Of a stretch of 64,000 nt of DNA, positions 1 through 7,961 are shown one piece after another. The translations under genes were made by a program, and so were the position numbers. How positions within the stretch are numbered: the stretch's first letter is position 1; every line of letters starts with the position of its first letter. The stretch comes from Nocardia sp. SYP-A9097. GTDB taxonomy: Bacteria; Actinomycetota; Actinomycetes; Mycobacteriales; Mycobacteriaceae. The stretch is from positions 1 to 64,000 of the forward strand of contig NZ_WJIC01000007.1 of the NCBI RefSeq assembly GCF_009649815.1, in the 5' to 3' direction. Under the pieces are notes generated by a model. That model searched no databases. It was not told where the DNA came from and worked only from the letters and a program-made list of their open reading frames with translations.

Positions 1-143
1 GATGACGGCACCCAATGGGGGAGCTAAAGCCGGGTACGGCACCCAGGGTTCCCACACCTCTTCTTTGTCGCATGCACGCCACAACCGAACACCACCAAGA
101 TCGCACCACGCCATTGGTTCGGCCACCTCAGGCAAATGCCCAA
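1..143. other. Left-edge sequence without a recognisable gene
   Basis: This stretch lies 3' of the aldehyde dehydrogenase gene, which reads leftward and stops at 144-146. I see no convincing coding frame, hairpin or RNA in it. An open frame crosses it on the plus strand, but it is the antisense shadow of the aldehyde dehydrogenase. Confidence 0.5.
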
Positions 144-1604
144 CTAGCCAGGGAAGGGCATCTGTTCGGTAGCCACGGTCACCCAGCGAGTATTGGAGAA
201 GGCTTCGACACCCCAGCGCCCTCCGAACCGCCCGTAGCCGGAGCTTTGAACGCCACCGAAAGGCGCTTGAGGTTCATCGCCAACAGACTGATCGTTGATA
301 TGCACAATGCCGGTATTCAGGGCAGCGGCCACACGCAGTCCGTGGGTGGCGTTCTCGGTGATAATGCCCGCGGAGAGACCATGTTCGGTGTCATTGGCCT
401 GGGCGATAGCTTCGGCGTCGGTGGCGAAAGTGCCTATTACACAGGCAGGGCCGAAGATTTCGGTGTGGTGGATATCGGCGTCGGTCGGCACACCGGTGAG
501 AACAGTTGCGCGATGGAGTGCCGCCGAGGGCTCGCCGCCGCCCACGCGTACGGTCGCACCCTTGGCGACGGCATCGGCGATCAACTGCGAGACACGTTGG
601 GCGGCAGCCGGGTTCACCATTGGCCCGATGACCGTGTGGGGGTCGCCCGGATCGCCGGTGGGTAGCGAATCGACCGCCGCGCAGAACTTGGTCAGGAATT
701 CCTCGGCGATATCCTCGTGCACCAGGATGCGGTCGGCGGACATGCAGATCTGGCCGGAGTTGGCGAAAGCGCCGAAAACTGTTGCGCGGACGGCATAGTC
801 GATGTCCGCGTCCGCGAGCACGATTACCGAGTTCTTGCCGCCCAGTTCCAGTACGGCGGGTTTGAGGTGTTCCGCGGCGAGCATGCCGATGATCCGGCCG
901 ACCCCGGTGGATCCGGTGAAGTTGACCGCCCGCACCCGCGCGTCGGCGATCAGCACCCGGGCGATCTCGGCCGCGTCGGCGGGGTCGTTGGTGATCACAT
1001 TCAGCGCCCCGGCAGGCAGCCCGGCCTCGTGCAGCACATCGGCGATGAGCAGACCCGCCGAGAGCGGCGCGGCCTCGCTTGCCTTGAGCACCACGGTATT
1101 TCCCGCCGCCAGCGGTGCGGCCACCGCCCGCGTCGACAGGATGATCGGCGCGTTCCAGGGCGCGAACGCGGCCACCACACCGAGTGGGCGGCGCACCGCG
1201 AGCCCGAGTACACCGGGGTGCGCGGCGCTGAGCACCTCCCCCGCAGGCGCGGTGACCGCCGCCGCGGCCTCCCGCAGAATCCCGGCGGCGAGCATCACAT
1301 TGAACTCCGCCCACGGGCGCGCGCCACCCACCTCACCCGCCATATACGTGACGGCCTGCTCGGCGCGAGACTCCAAAAGGTCTGCGGCACGCAGAAATAC
1401 TGCCCGCCGCACGGAAGGGGCGAGCCCCGACCAACCCTCGAAGGCCGCGTGCGCGGCATCGACCGCAGCAGTCACATCCTCGGGCGTGGCGGCGGCGACC
1501 GTCGCGTACACCTCCCCGGTATAGGGATTGACCACATCGGTGGTCAACGCGGTCCGGGCGGGGGTTTCGGCACCGGCGATCAGCAGGGTGCGAGCGATAG
1601 ACAT
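144..1604 (-). CDS. vdh: Aldehyde dehydrogenase, probable vanillin/benzaldehyde type
   Basis: NAD(P)-dependent aldehyde dehydrogenase of 486 aa, the usual family length. Visible motifs are the cofactor loop FTGSTGVGR, the general base in ELGGKN (E253) and the catalytic cysteine in SGQICMS (C287). It diverges from a MarR gene and sits beside feruloyl-CoA hydratase/lyase and feruloyl-CoA synthetase. The expected substrate is therefore vanillin or 4-hydroxybenzaldehyde released by the lyase, oxidised in the cytoplasm to vanillate or 4-hydroxybenzoate. Family assignment is clear from sequence; the substrate is inferred from context. A salicylaldehyde or other aryl-aldehyde dehydrogenase would look the same. 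The ATG start gives a normal N-terminus and has a weak AGAGGA-like site upstream. Confidence 0.85.
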   Translation of the reverse strand: MSIARTLLIAGAETPARTALTTDVVNPYTGEVYATVAAATPEDVTAAVDAAHAAFEGWSGLAPSVRRAVFLRAADLLESRAEQAVTYMAGEVGGARPWAEFNVMLAAGILREAAAAVTAPAGEVLSAAHPGVLGLAVRRPLGVVAAFAPWNAPIILSTRAVAAPLAAGNTVVLKASEAAPLSAGLLIADVLHEAGLPAGALNVITNDPADAAEIARVLIADARVRAVNFTGSTGVGRIIGMLAAEHLKPAVLELGGKNSVIVLADADIDYAVRATVFGAFANSGQICMSADRILVHEDIAEEFLTKFCAAVDSLPTGDPGDPHTVIGPMVNPAAAQRVSQLIADAVAKGATVRVGGGEPSAALHRATVLTGVPTDADIHHTEIFGPACVIGTFATDAEAIAQANDTEHGLSAGIITENATHGLRVAAALNTGIVHINDQSVGDEPQAPFGGVQSSGYGRFGGRWGVEAFSNTRWVTVATEQMPFPG

Positions 1605-1790
1605 GGGTTCCTCTTATCGATGCTCCGGTCGGCCCGCGAAGCACCGGGCCGAGGCGTTTCGTCCGAGCATCCGATGGCGGCCGACCACATCTCCATGGCA
1701 CTTTCATTGAATGGAATCCCACCGGGAATCGGGCTCGCGCCGCACCGGTCGGTGCCGGGTGCCATCGCGGTGCGATGCGAAGATGACCGA

Positions 1791-2276
1791 GTGACCGGCT
1801 ATTTCGACGATCGTGCCGAGGCCCCGCCCTCCACCCTCTACCTGATCAAGCAGCTGGAGCTGGCGGTGCGGGCGCTGATGGACGATGCGCTGCGCCCACT
1901 GGGCCTGACCACACTGCAGTACACCGCGCTCACCGTGCTGGAGCGCCGCAGTGGGCTGTCCTCGGCACAGCTCGCGCGCCGTTCGTTCCTGCGCCCGCAG
2001 ACCATGAATGTCATGGTGCAGACATTGGAGGAGCGCGGGCTGATCAGCCGCAAACGCGATCCCGCCAATCGCCGGGTGCTGGTCGCGACCCTGACCGAGC
2101 AGGGCCGGAATGTCTTGCGCGAGGCCGCACCCCGGGTCGGTGAGATCGAGGCGCGCCTGCTGGGAGGTATGAGTGCCCGGCGCGGCGAGGAATTCCGCAG
2201 CACGCTGGGCCACGGGGTGAGTGTGCTGGCGCAGGAGGCCGCGCGCCGGCAGATTCCCGAATCACCCGGGGAGTAG
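1791..2276 (+). CDS. MarR-family regulator of the hydroxycinnamate cluster
   Basis: A 161-aa winged-helix regulator. The core has the MarR pattern: helices around LGLTTLQYTALTVLERR, the recognition region SSAQLARRSFLRPQTMNVMVQTLEERGLISR, and the wing RDPANRRVLVATLTEQG. The GTG at 1791 is chosen because it gives the usual length. Upstream ATGs at 1674 and 1695 would add residues with no MarR similarity. It lies between the divergent aldehyde dehydrogenase and the ech-fcs operon. In Rhodococcus and proteobacteria, MarR proteins (CouR, FerC and FerR types) repress hydroxycinnamate genes and are released by the acyl-CoA intermediate; the same role is inferred here. A small hairpin (2283-2298) follows the stop. 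Confidence 0.85.
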   Translation: MTGYFDDRAEAPPSTLYLIKQLELAVRALMDDALRPLGLTTLQYTALTVLERRSGLSSAQLARRSFLRPQTMNVMVQTLEERGLISRKRDPANRRVLVATLTEQGRNVLREAAPRVGEIEARLLGGMSARRGEEFRSTLGHGVSVLAQEAARRQIPESPGE

Positions 2277-2311
2277 ACGGGTTCGGTGTTTCCACCGAGC
2301 GAAAAGGACTC

Positions 2312-2340
2312 TTGACGCGCCATCGATCGAGCGGTAGAAC
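2312..2340 (+). promoter_or_regulatory. Predicted promoter of the ech-fcs operon
   Basis: A -35 element TTGACG (2312-2317) and a -10 element TAGAAC (2335-2340) are separated by 17 bp, close to the actinobacterial housekeeping sigma consensus. The predicted start near 2347 places the inverted repeat at 2353-2367 immediately downstream, a position suited to repression. Confidence 0.6.
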
Positions 2341-2352
2341 GTCTCCTGAATC

Positions 2353-2367
2353 ATCAGCAATACTGAT
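2353..2367. promoter_or_regulatory. Inverted repeat ATCAG-N5-CTGAT upstream of ech
   Basis: A perfect 5+5 bp dyad with a 5-bp spacer lies between the ech promoter and its ribosome binding site (AAAGGAG, 2368-2374). The same dyad with the same spacing occurs at 5079-5093, before iclR and the amidohydrolase remnant. It is a likely operator for the local MarR or IclR protein. The dyad is seen directly; its function is inferred. Confidence 0.6.
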
Positions 2368-2379
2368 AAAGGAGTCGAG

Positions 2380-3219
2380 ATGAGCACCACCGAACCCTGG
2401 GGCAACACCGTCACGGTGGAGTTCGACGAGGGCATCGCCTGGGTCAGCCTGAACCGCCCGGAGAAGCGCAATGCGATGAACCCCACCATGAACGACGAAA
2501 TGGTGGCGACCCTCGATCACCTCGAGTACGACGACCGCTGCCGCGCGCTCGTCCTCACCGGCGCGGGCGAATCCTTCTCCGCCGGAATGGATCTCAAGGA
2601 ATACTTCCGCGCCGTCGAGGCCGCGGGCACCATTGCCGCCCAGCAGCGGGCCCGCCGCGCCAGCACCGAATGGCAGTGGCGTCGACTCTCCTACTTCGCC
2701 AAGCCGACCATCGCCATGGTCAACGGCTGGTGCTTCGGCGGCGCCTTCACCCCGCTGGTCGCCTGCGATCTGGCCATCGCCGATGAGGAAGCGCAGTTCG
2801 GGCTGTCCGAGGTGAACTGGGGCATCCCGCCGGGCAGCGTGGTCACCAAGGCCATGGCCGCCACCGTCAGTCAGCGCGACGCGCTGTACTACATCATGAC
2901 CGGCGAACCCTTCGACGGCCGCCGCGCCGCCGAGATGCGCCTGGTCAACGAGGCCGTCCCCGCCGATCGACTGCGCGCCCGCACCCGCGAGCTGGCACTC
3001 AAGCTGGCCGGTTTGAACCAGGTGGTGCTGCATACCGCCAAGGTCGGCTACAAGTTCGCCGCCGAGATGACCTGGTCGCAGTCCGAGGATTACCTGTACG
3101 CCAAACTGGACCAGTCGCGGACGCTCGATCAGGACCACGGCCGGGAGAAGGGACTCAGCCAGTTCCTCGACGACAAGAGCTACCGGCCGGGCCTCGGCGC
3201 GTTCGACGCCTCCAAATAG
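2380..3219 (+). CDS. ech: Feruloyl-CoA / p-hydroxycinnamoyl-CoA hydratase-lyase
   Basis: A 279-aa crotonase-fold enzyme. It should hydrate the side-chain double bond of feruloyl-CoA (or coumaroyl-CoA) and cleave the product to vanillin (4-hydroxybenzaldehyde) and acetyl-CoA. Supporting stretches are LNRPEKRNAMNPTMN near the start, the oxyanion-hole region GAGESFSAGMDLKEYFR, VNGWCFGGAF, GLSEVNWGIPPG with the catalytic-region glutamate, YYIMTGEPFDGRRAAEM, and the C-terminal EDYLYAKLDQ and DDKSYRPG typical of the feruloyl-CoA lyase subfamily rather than beta-oxidation hydratases. AAAGGAG lies 5 nt before the ATG. fcs follows 14 bp later, so the two probably form one operon. Confidence 0.92.
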   Translation: MSTTEPWGNTVTVEFDEGIAWVSLNRPEKRNAMNPTMNDEMVATLDHLEYDDRCRALVLTGAGESFSAGMDLKEYFRAVEAAGTIAAQQRARRASTEWQWRRLSYFAKPTIAMVNGWCFGGAFTPLVACDLAIADEEAQFGLSEVNWGIPPGSVVTKAMAATVSQRDALYYIMTGEPFDGRRAAEMRLVNEAVPADRLRARTRELALKLAGLNQVVLHTAKVGYKFAAEMTWSQSEDYLYAKLDQSRTLDQDHGREKGLSQFLDDKSYRPGLGAFDASK

Positions 3220-3233
3220 ATCCGAGGACTGGG

Positions 3234-4745
3234 ATGAACGTGCGCAATCGGGGACTGGGTTCGTGGCCCGCGCGCCGCGCCCGGATGACTCCGGCGGCGG
3301 TCGCCATCACCTACGGCGACCAGTCCATCACCTACGCGGATCTGCACGAGCGCTCGACCCGCACGGCCCGGGCCCTGCGCGATCTGGGTGTGAACGCCGG
3401 CGATCGAGTCGCCTACCTGGGACCGAATCATCCCGTCTACCTGGAGGTGCTCTTCGCCGCCGGACTGCTGGGCGCGGTCTTCGTACCGCTCAATGCCCGG
3501 TCCGCGGCGGCGGAGATCGAGTACGTGCTCGCCGATGCGGGCGTGTCCGTACTCGTGCATACCGCCGAGCACAATGCCCAGGTGGCAGCCCTGCCCGAGG
3601 CCGTCCGCCCGGGCATCGTGCGGGTCGGCGGTCCGGGCGGATACGACGAATCGCCGGCCGCGGCCCCGGCCGTGCCCATCGATGAACCGGTCACCCTCGA
3701 CGACGACTGCCTGATCATGTACACCTCCGGCAGCACCGGACGGCCGAAGGGCGCGGTGCTCACCCACGGCAATCTCACCTGGAACTGCCTCAATGTGCTG
3801 GTCGAATCCGATGTGGCCGGGGACGAGGTGGCGCTGGTGGCCGCGCCACTGTTCCACGCGGCGGCGCTGGGCATGATCTGCCTGCCGACGCTGCTCAAGG
3901 GCGGCCGGGTGGTGCTGCTGAGCAAATTCGATCCGGCGACCGTACTCGACCTCATCGAGCGGGAGCGCGTCACCTGGATTTTCGGTGTTCCCACCATGTT
4001 CGACGCCCTGGCCGCGCATTCGCGCTGGGCCGGAACCGACCTGTCCAGCCTGCGCATTCTGCTGTGCGGCGGAGCGCCGGTGCCGCACAGCACGATTCGG
4101 CGCTACCTGGATCGCGGACTCGGCTTCGTCCAGGGCTACGGCATGACCGAGGCCGCACCCGGAGTCCTTGTGCTGGACCGCGCGAACGCCGAATCGAAAC
4201 TCGGATCGGCCGGTGTGCCTTCGTTTTTCACCGATATCCGAGTGGTGGACGGCGAGGGCGAGGATGCCGGTACGGGCGTGCGCGGCGAGGTATTGGTCAG
4301 CGGCCCGAATGTGATGCGCGAGTACTGGGGTCGACCCGATTCGACCTCGGATGTACTGCGCGACGGCTGGTTTCACACCGGCGATGTCGCCACCGTCGAC
4401 GCCGACGGCTATGTGTTCATCGTGGACCGGATCAAGGATGTGATTATCTCCGGCGGCGAGAACATCTATCCCGCCGAGGTCGAGAACGAACTGTGCAGGC
4501 ACCCCGAAGTCGCCATGTGCGCGGTCATCGGGGTGCCCGACGAGCTCTGGGGCGAGGTCGGTAAAGCCGTAGTGGTGCTGGTCGACGGCGCGCACGCCAC
4601 CGCCGACGACCTGCTGGCCTTCCTGCGGGAGCGCCTGGCGGGCTTCAAGGTACCCAAGTATGTCGAGTTCACCGCGGACCTGCCCATCACCGGCTCGGGC
4701 AAGATCCGTAAGACCGACGTCAGGCAGCTGTACGGCCGATCCTGA
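3234..4745 (+). CDS. fcs: Acyl-CoA synthetase, probable feruloyl-CoA synthetase
   Basis: A 503-aa ANL-superfamily AMP-forming ligase that should activate ferulate or p-coumarate to its CoA thioester for the lyase encoded just upstream. Motifs in order are the P-loop-like YTSGSTGRPKGAVLTH, the FGVPTMFDAL region, GYGMTEA, GWFHTGD, the hinge DRIKDVIISGGENIYP and the C-terminal catalytic-lysine region GSGKIRK. The ATG is preceded by GAGG. Substrate is inferred from the ech neighbour; by sequence alone it could be a medium-chain or other aryl-CoA ligase. A strong palindromic terminator follows the stop. Confidence 0.85.
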   Translation: MNVRNRGLGSWPARRARMTPAAVAITYGDQSITYADLHERSTRTARALRDLGVNAGDRVAYLGPNHPVYLEVLFAAGLLGAVFVPLNARSAAAEIEYVLADAGVSVLVHTAEHNAQVAALPEAVRPGIVRVGGPGGYDESPAAAPAVPIDEPVTLDDDCLIMYTSGSTGRPKGAVLTHGNLTWNCLNVLVESDVAGDEVALVAAPLFHAAALGMICLPTLLKGGRVVLLSKFDPATVLDLIERERVTWIFGVPTMFDALAAHSRWAGTDLSSLRILLCGGAPVPHSTIRRYLDRGLGFVQGYGMTEAAPGVLVLDRANAESKLGSAGVPSFFTDIRVVDGEGEDAGTGVRGEVLVSGPNVMREYWGRPDSTSDVLRDGWFHTGDVATVDADGYVFIVDRIKDVIISGGENIYPAEVENELCRHPEVAMCAVIGVPDELWGEVGKAVVVLVDGAHATADDLLAFLRERLAGFKVPKYVEFTADLPITGSGKIRKTDVRQLYGRS

Positions 4746-4772
4746 AGCGGCACAAGCTCTTCGAGCCCGAAT

Positions 4773-4806
4773 AACGAGCCCCCGATCCGCGGATCGGGGG
4801 CTCGTT
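4773..4806 (+). terminator. Intrinsic terminator after fcs
   Basis: A perfect 34-bp palindrome, GC-rich in the core and flanked by AA and TT, begins 28 bp after the fcs stop. A hairpin with a minimal loop would end the ech-fcs transcript, or transcripts arriving from the right. Confidence 0.65.
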
Positions 4807-4944
4807 CGATCGGCGACAGTGAACCGCCGAGAATCGCACCGAACTGGTATCCGATCGAGGATGGTGCCGTAGGACAGAATGTAGGTCGGTACGATATAGC
4901 CGAAGGCCGGACTGGCCGCCGCCGCGTACACCGACACGAGCACC

Positions 4945-5067
4945 CCGGCCGCCGTGCTCGTCGGCGTGAATGTGGGTGTGAACGTCGATGGCGACGAGCC
5001 GGTCGAGATCGAGCCGGGCCTCGGGGTTCGCCGGGACGTTGACCGTGGTTGTCTCGGAGTGGTACAC
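4945..5067 (-). pseudogene. Decayed amidohydrolase, N-terminal remnant
   Basis: Reading left from an ATG at 5067, the first 40 or so codons look genuine: an N-terminal MYHSETTTVNVPANPEARLD, then DLDRLVAIDVHTHIHADEHGG. The DVHTHxH element is the first metal-ligand motif of the metal-dependent amidohydrolase family that hydrolyses or decarboxylates aryl acids and aryl-beta-ketoacyl-CoAs. After about residue 40 the frame loses all family resemblance; stretches in the neighbouring frame (GVLVSVYAAAASPAFGYIV) suggest a deletion or frameshift. A full gene would need about 350 codons, but only about 260 bp separate it from the fcs terminator. I read it as a relic of a related hydroxycinnamate-pathway gene, for instance of the CouO type. 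Confidence 0.6.
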
Positions 5068-5078
5068 ATCTCACATAT

Positions 5079-5093
5079 ATCAGTAAAGCTGAT
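5079..5093. promoter_or_regulatory. Inverted repeat ATCAG-N5-CTGAT between amidohydrolase remnant and iclR
   Basis: Identical in arms and spacing to the dyad before ech (2353-2367). It lies 11 bp outside the start of the decayed amidohydrolase and 22 bp before the iclR start, so it could control both directions. A possible iclR promoter is TTGACC (5039-5044) with TACACA (5063-5068). Confidence 0.6.
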
Positions 5094-5115
5094 GATCAGA
5101 ACGGGAGACGACGAT

Positions 5116-5886
5116 ATGGCCAGGTCGACCAGCGGCGAATCACTACTGTCCCGCGTGGTGCGGATCTACGAGGCATTCGGCCCCGACCACCGCGCGGTCA
5201 CCCTCTCGGAACTGGCCCTGCGCAGCGATCTCCCGCTCGCGACGGCCTCGCGACTGGTCAATGAACTGATCGAACACGGCTGGCTGCGCCGCGACGCGCA
5301 ACGCCGCATCTGCGTGGGAGTTCGCATGTGGGAGTTGGCCTCCCGCGCCGCACCCACCCTCGGCCTGCAGGAGGCCGCCATCCCCTTCATGTCCGATCTG
5401 CATGCGGCAGTGGGCAACCACGTCCAGCTCGGCGTCCTGCAGGAACGCGATGTCCTCTATATCGAGCGACTCTCCGCACCCCGCGCGATTCGCAATCGAG
5501 TACGCGTCGCGGGCCGCCTGCCGCTGCACGCCACCTCCAGCGGACTGGTGCTACTCGCACACGCTCCGGCCGAGATGCAGGAGGCGGAGCTGTCCCGCCC
5601 ACTGACCGCACTCACCCGCCACACCATCACCGATCCCGCGATACTGCGTTCCACGCTGAGCGAAATCCGGCACACCGGCGTGGCCTACTGCCCCGGCTTC
5701 GTCGACGAGGACGCCACCGGAATCGCGGTCCCCATCCGCACCACCGGCGGTCGAGTGGTCGCCGCCCTCTCGGTGCTGGTCCCCAATGAAATGACCGCCC
5801 GCACCGCGATCCCCGCCCTGCGCGCCGCCGGCCGCGGCATCTCCCGCCTCCTCGGCGACACCACGGAAGTCCGCAATATCGCCTGA
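5116..5886 (+). CDS. IclR-family transcriptional regulator
   Basis: A 256-aa regulator with the two IclR domains: an N-terminal winged helix (LSRVVRIYEAF...VTLSELALRSDLPLATASRLVNELIEHGWLRR) and a C-terminal GAF-like effector domain (QLGVLQERDVLYIERL, GRLPLHATSSGLVLLA, GVAYCPGFVDEDATGIAVPI). The ATG at 5116 is chosen over 5092 because GGGAG sits 8 nt upstream. IclR proteins commonly control aromatic-acid catabolism. Its place at the end of the hydroxycinnamate island suggests it acts on this pathway or on protocatechuate/vanillate genes elsewhere. Confidence 0.85.
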   Translation: MARSTSGESLLSRVVRIYEAFGPDHRAVTLSELALRSDLPLATASRLVNELIEHGWLRRDAQRRICVGVRMWELASRAAPTLGLQEAAIPFMSDLHAAVGNHVQLGVLQERDVLYIERLSAPRAIRNRVRVAGRLPLHATSSGLVLLAHAPAEMQEAELSRPLTALTRHTITDPAILRSTLSEIRHTGVAYCPGFVDEDATGIAVPIRTTGGRVVAALSVLVPNEMTARTAIPALRAAGRGISRLLGDTTEVRNIA

Positions 5887-5913
5887 CCGAACCCGGATCA
5901 CCCCGCGCCAACT

Positions 5914-5942
5914 CTGACAGATCAGCTGCCCGACCATAGGAT
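5914..5942 (+). promoter_or_regulatory. Predicted promoter of the toxin/immunity pair
   Basis: CTGACA (5914-5919) and TAGGAT (5937-5942) with a 17-bp spacer lie about 67 bp before the 6009 start. The ribosome binding site AAGGAGGGG (5998-6006) is strong. This is a pattern match only. Confidence 0.45.
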
Positions 5943-6008
5943 CGCCTCAGATACAGCGGGATTTCGGGATCGGACGGTAATAGGGGGCCGGTCCCGCAAG
6001 GAGGGGAT

Positions 6009-7961
6009 ATGCCGGGTTCCGACGACCGGGAAAATGCCGGGGCACAGCCGTATCCGCAGCATCCGGAACCACCGGCGCAGGGTTGGCAGAGCGCGCCACC
6101 GCCGAATTACCAAGCACCACCACCGGGTTACAGCGCCGTGCCACCGGGCTACGCTCCCCCACCACCGGGATATGGTGCCCCGCCGCCGAATTACTATGGG
6201 CAGCAGCCGAATCCCGGAGGTTGTGGCGGGCCACCGATGCCGCCATACGGATACAGCCCGTCGCCATATCCCGTAGCGCCGCCTCGACGCAATGGCAAGA
6301 AGCCGATAATCCTTGCGGCACTGGCCGTTCTGCTGATCGTCGCGGTCGGCATCACCGCGATTGTCGTGCAGCGCTTGACGAATGACAGCGGCTCCACGCC
6401 GGAGCAGCGCGGACGGTCCGCGCTGGCGACCGCGCAGGTGCGGATGTTGCACACCGCCGCGGTGCATTACACCGGCACACTCACCAAGACCCCGCTGGCC
6501 ATATCGGGTGGCGTGCACTTGGACCTGACCGTCACCAATGTGGGCGACGCCTACGGCACGGTCAAGGTGAGCGACACCGCCTGGCTGGACTATCTCGGTG
6601 TCGGCGGCAAATCCTTCCTGAAGGGTGACAAGAGCGCCTGGATGGTGCTCGGTGTGCTGGGCGATACCGCCGGCGACTACGCGGATCATCCGGTGCAGAT
6701 CGGGCCCGACCTGCTCGGCATCGATCTGGCCACCACCTTCGCACCCGCCCGGCTGGCACTGGCCCTGGATCCGGATGCCGCGCGGGACAAGCCGGTCCGG
6801 GTCGGCGCACCGGTAACCATCGGCGACCATGAATCGACACCGGTCAGCAGCGGTGGCGTCACCACCTATATCCGCGGGTTGCGCGAACAGCACAGTTCGC
6901 CGGGCAATGACGATGATCAGTCGATCGAGCCGTCCATCGACCGGGTGGTCAGCGACGATGATCCCGACTATTCGGGAGCCGGGAACGCGGACCTGCCGCA
7001 GTTCAGCCTCGATACCGAGCCACTGCAATCCGATGACGCCGGAGACATCTACGCCCAGCTGCCCGGCCGCATCGACGCCCTGGACAAGGCCGTCGATTCA
7101 CGGGTCAGCCTGGACGGCACGCTCAACGGCCGCTTCCTGCAGAACCCGTGCCTGGGCACCTGCACCGTCGAATTCACGATTACCAATCGCGTCGAGACCT
7201 CACCCGATATCCAAATCAAGACAATCGCTTTCGAGTACACGGTCAGCGTCACGGCCTCCATCGCCATTGCCACCGGACCGGACTGTTCCGGATCCGGGAC
7301 CATGGCCCCCAATGGTTCGGCGACCATCCGCTGTACCGCCACCTACGACGCCTACAAGATCCGTGCGGGCACGACCTTCCCGATTACCGCGAATGCCCAG
7401 GTGATCGTTCGGGCGTTGGATCCCGAGCAGATCAAATCGCTGAAGGATCAGGTCCAGGGGCACGGGACGAGCTCGGGCGGGCTGTCGCCGGAGGTTCCGG
7501 TGAGCCTCGCCGACGACTGGAACGACTATGTCGCCGCGGGTGGCAAACTCTCCAAGGACGATTGGACGGCGGCCCGCACGGCGCTGGGAAACCGCGCGAA
7601 TGCGGCGACCACCGCACCGGCTCCGGCGACCGACTGGCTCGCACCGGGCGCGGTCGCGAAGGTGCCCGCCGGCTGGGGCAGTCCTTCCGCGAACAGCAAG
7701 ACCGGCCGGGCGGGCAGGGACGAGAAGCTCGGGGTGCGCTGGTCCGACCCGAACAACAAGGGCAATTCGATTCGAATCGACAAGGGCGATCCCACGAATG
7801 GACTCGCCTCGCAGCAGGTCGACCACGTGGTGATCAATGTGAATGGCCGCATTATCGACAAGAATGGCAATCCGATCGACGCGCCGAAGCCGTCCAAGAC
7901 CGCGGAGGCGCATATCCCATTGTCGGAGTGGCTTACCTGGAAGGCCTGGGATCATCCGTGA
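6009..7961 (+). CDS. Membrane-anchored protein with C-terminal polymorphic-toxin-like domain
   Basis: A 650-aa protein in four parts. Residues 1-94 are proline/tyrosine-rich with PPPGY-type repeats and probably cytoplasmic. Residues 99-121 form one transmembrane helix after RRNGKK. Residues 125-490 look like beta-rich extracytoplasmic domains, including a paired-cysteine Ig-like region (PCLGTC, GPDCSGSG, IRCTATYD). Residues 500-650 form a polar module with RWSDPNNKGNSIRIDKGD, QQVDHVVINVNGRIIDKNG and AHIPLSEWLTWKAWDHP. From memory this module matches the C-terminal domain called polymorphic toxin type 37; a search should confirm it. The orientation puts the toxin end outside. The next gene overlaps the stop, as immunity genes often do. 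The toxin call is inference; other surface functions are possible. Confidence 0.6.
   Translation: MPGSDDRENAGAQPYPQHPEPPAQGWQSAPPPNYQAPPPGYSAVPPGYAPPPPGYGAPPPNYYGQQPNPGGCGGPPMPPYGYSPSPYPVAPPRRNGKKPIILAALAVLLIVAVGITAIVVQRLTNDSGSTPEQRGRSALATAQVRMLHTAAVHYTGTLTKTPLAISGGVHLDLTVTNVGDAYGTVKVSDTAWLDYLGVGGKSFLKGDKSAWMVLGVLGDTAGDYADHPVQIGPDLLGIDLATTFAPARLALALDPDAARDKPVRVGAPVTIGDHESTPVSSGGVTTYIRGLREQHSSPGNDDDQSIEPSIDRVVSDDDPDYSGAGNADLPQFSLDTEPLQSDDAGDIYAQLPGRIDALDKAVDSRVSLDGTLNGRFLQNPCLGTCTVEFTITNRVETSPDIQIKTIAFEYTVSVTASIAIATGPDCSGSGTMAPNGSATIRCTATYDAYKIRAGTTFPITANAQVIVRALDPEQIKSLKDQVQGHGTSSGGLSPEVPVSLADDWNDYVAAGGKLSKDDWTAARTALGNRANAATTAPAPATDWLAPGAVAKVPAGWGSPSANSKTGRAGRDEKLGVRWSDPNNKGNSIRIDKGDPTNGLASQQVDHVVINVNGRIIDKNGNPIDAPKPSKTAEAHIPLSEWLTWKAWDHP

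Noticed and set aside
1704..1712. CATT-G-AATG dyad between aldehyde dehydrogenase and marR
   Set aside because: Arms of only four bases; too short to call an operator and unlike the dyad shared by ech and iclR.
3180..5069. Long minus-strand open frame of 629 codons across fcs
   Set aside because: It is the antisense shadow of the acyl-CoA synthetase in GC-rich DNA; only the first 40 codons of a different frame near 5067 show real similarity.
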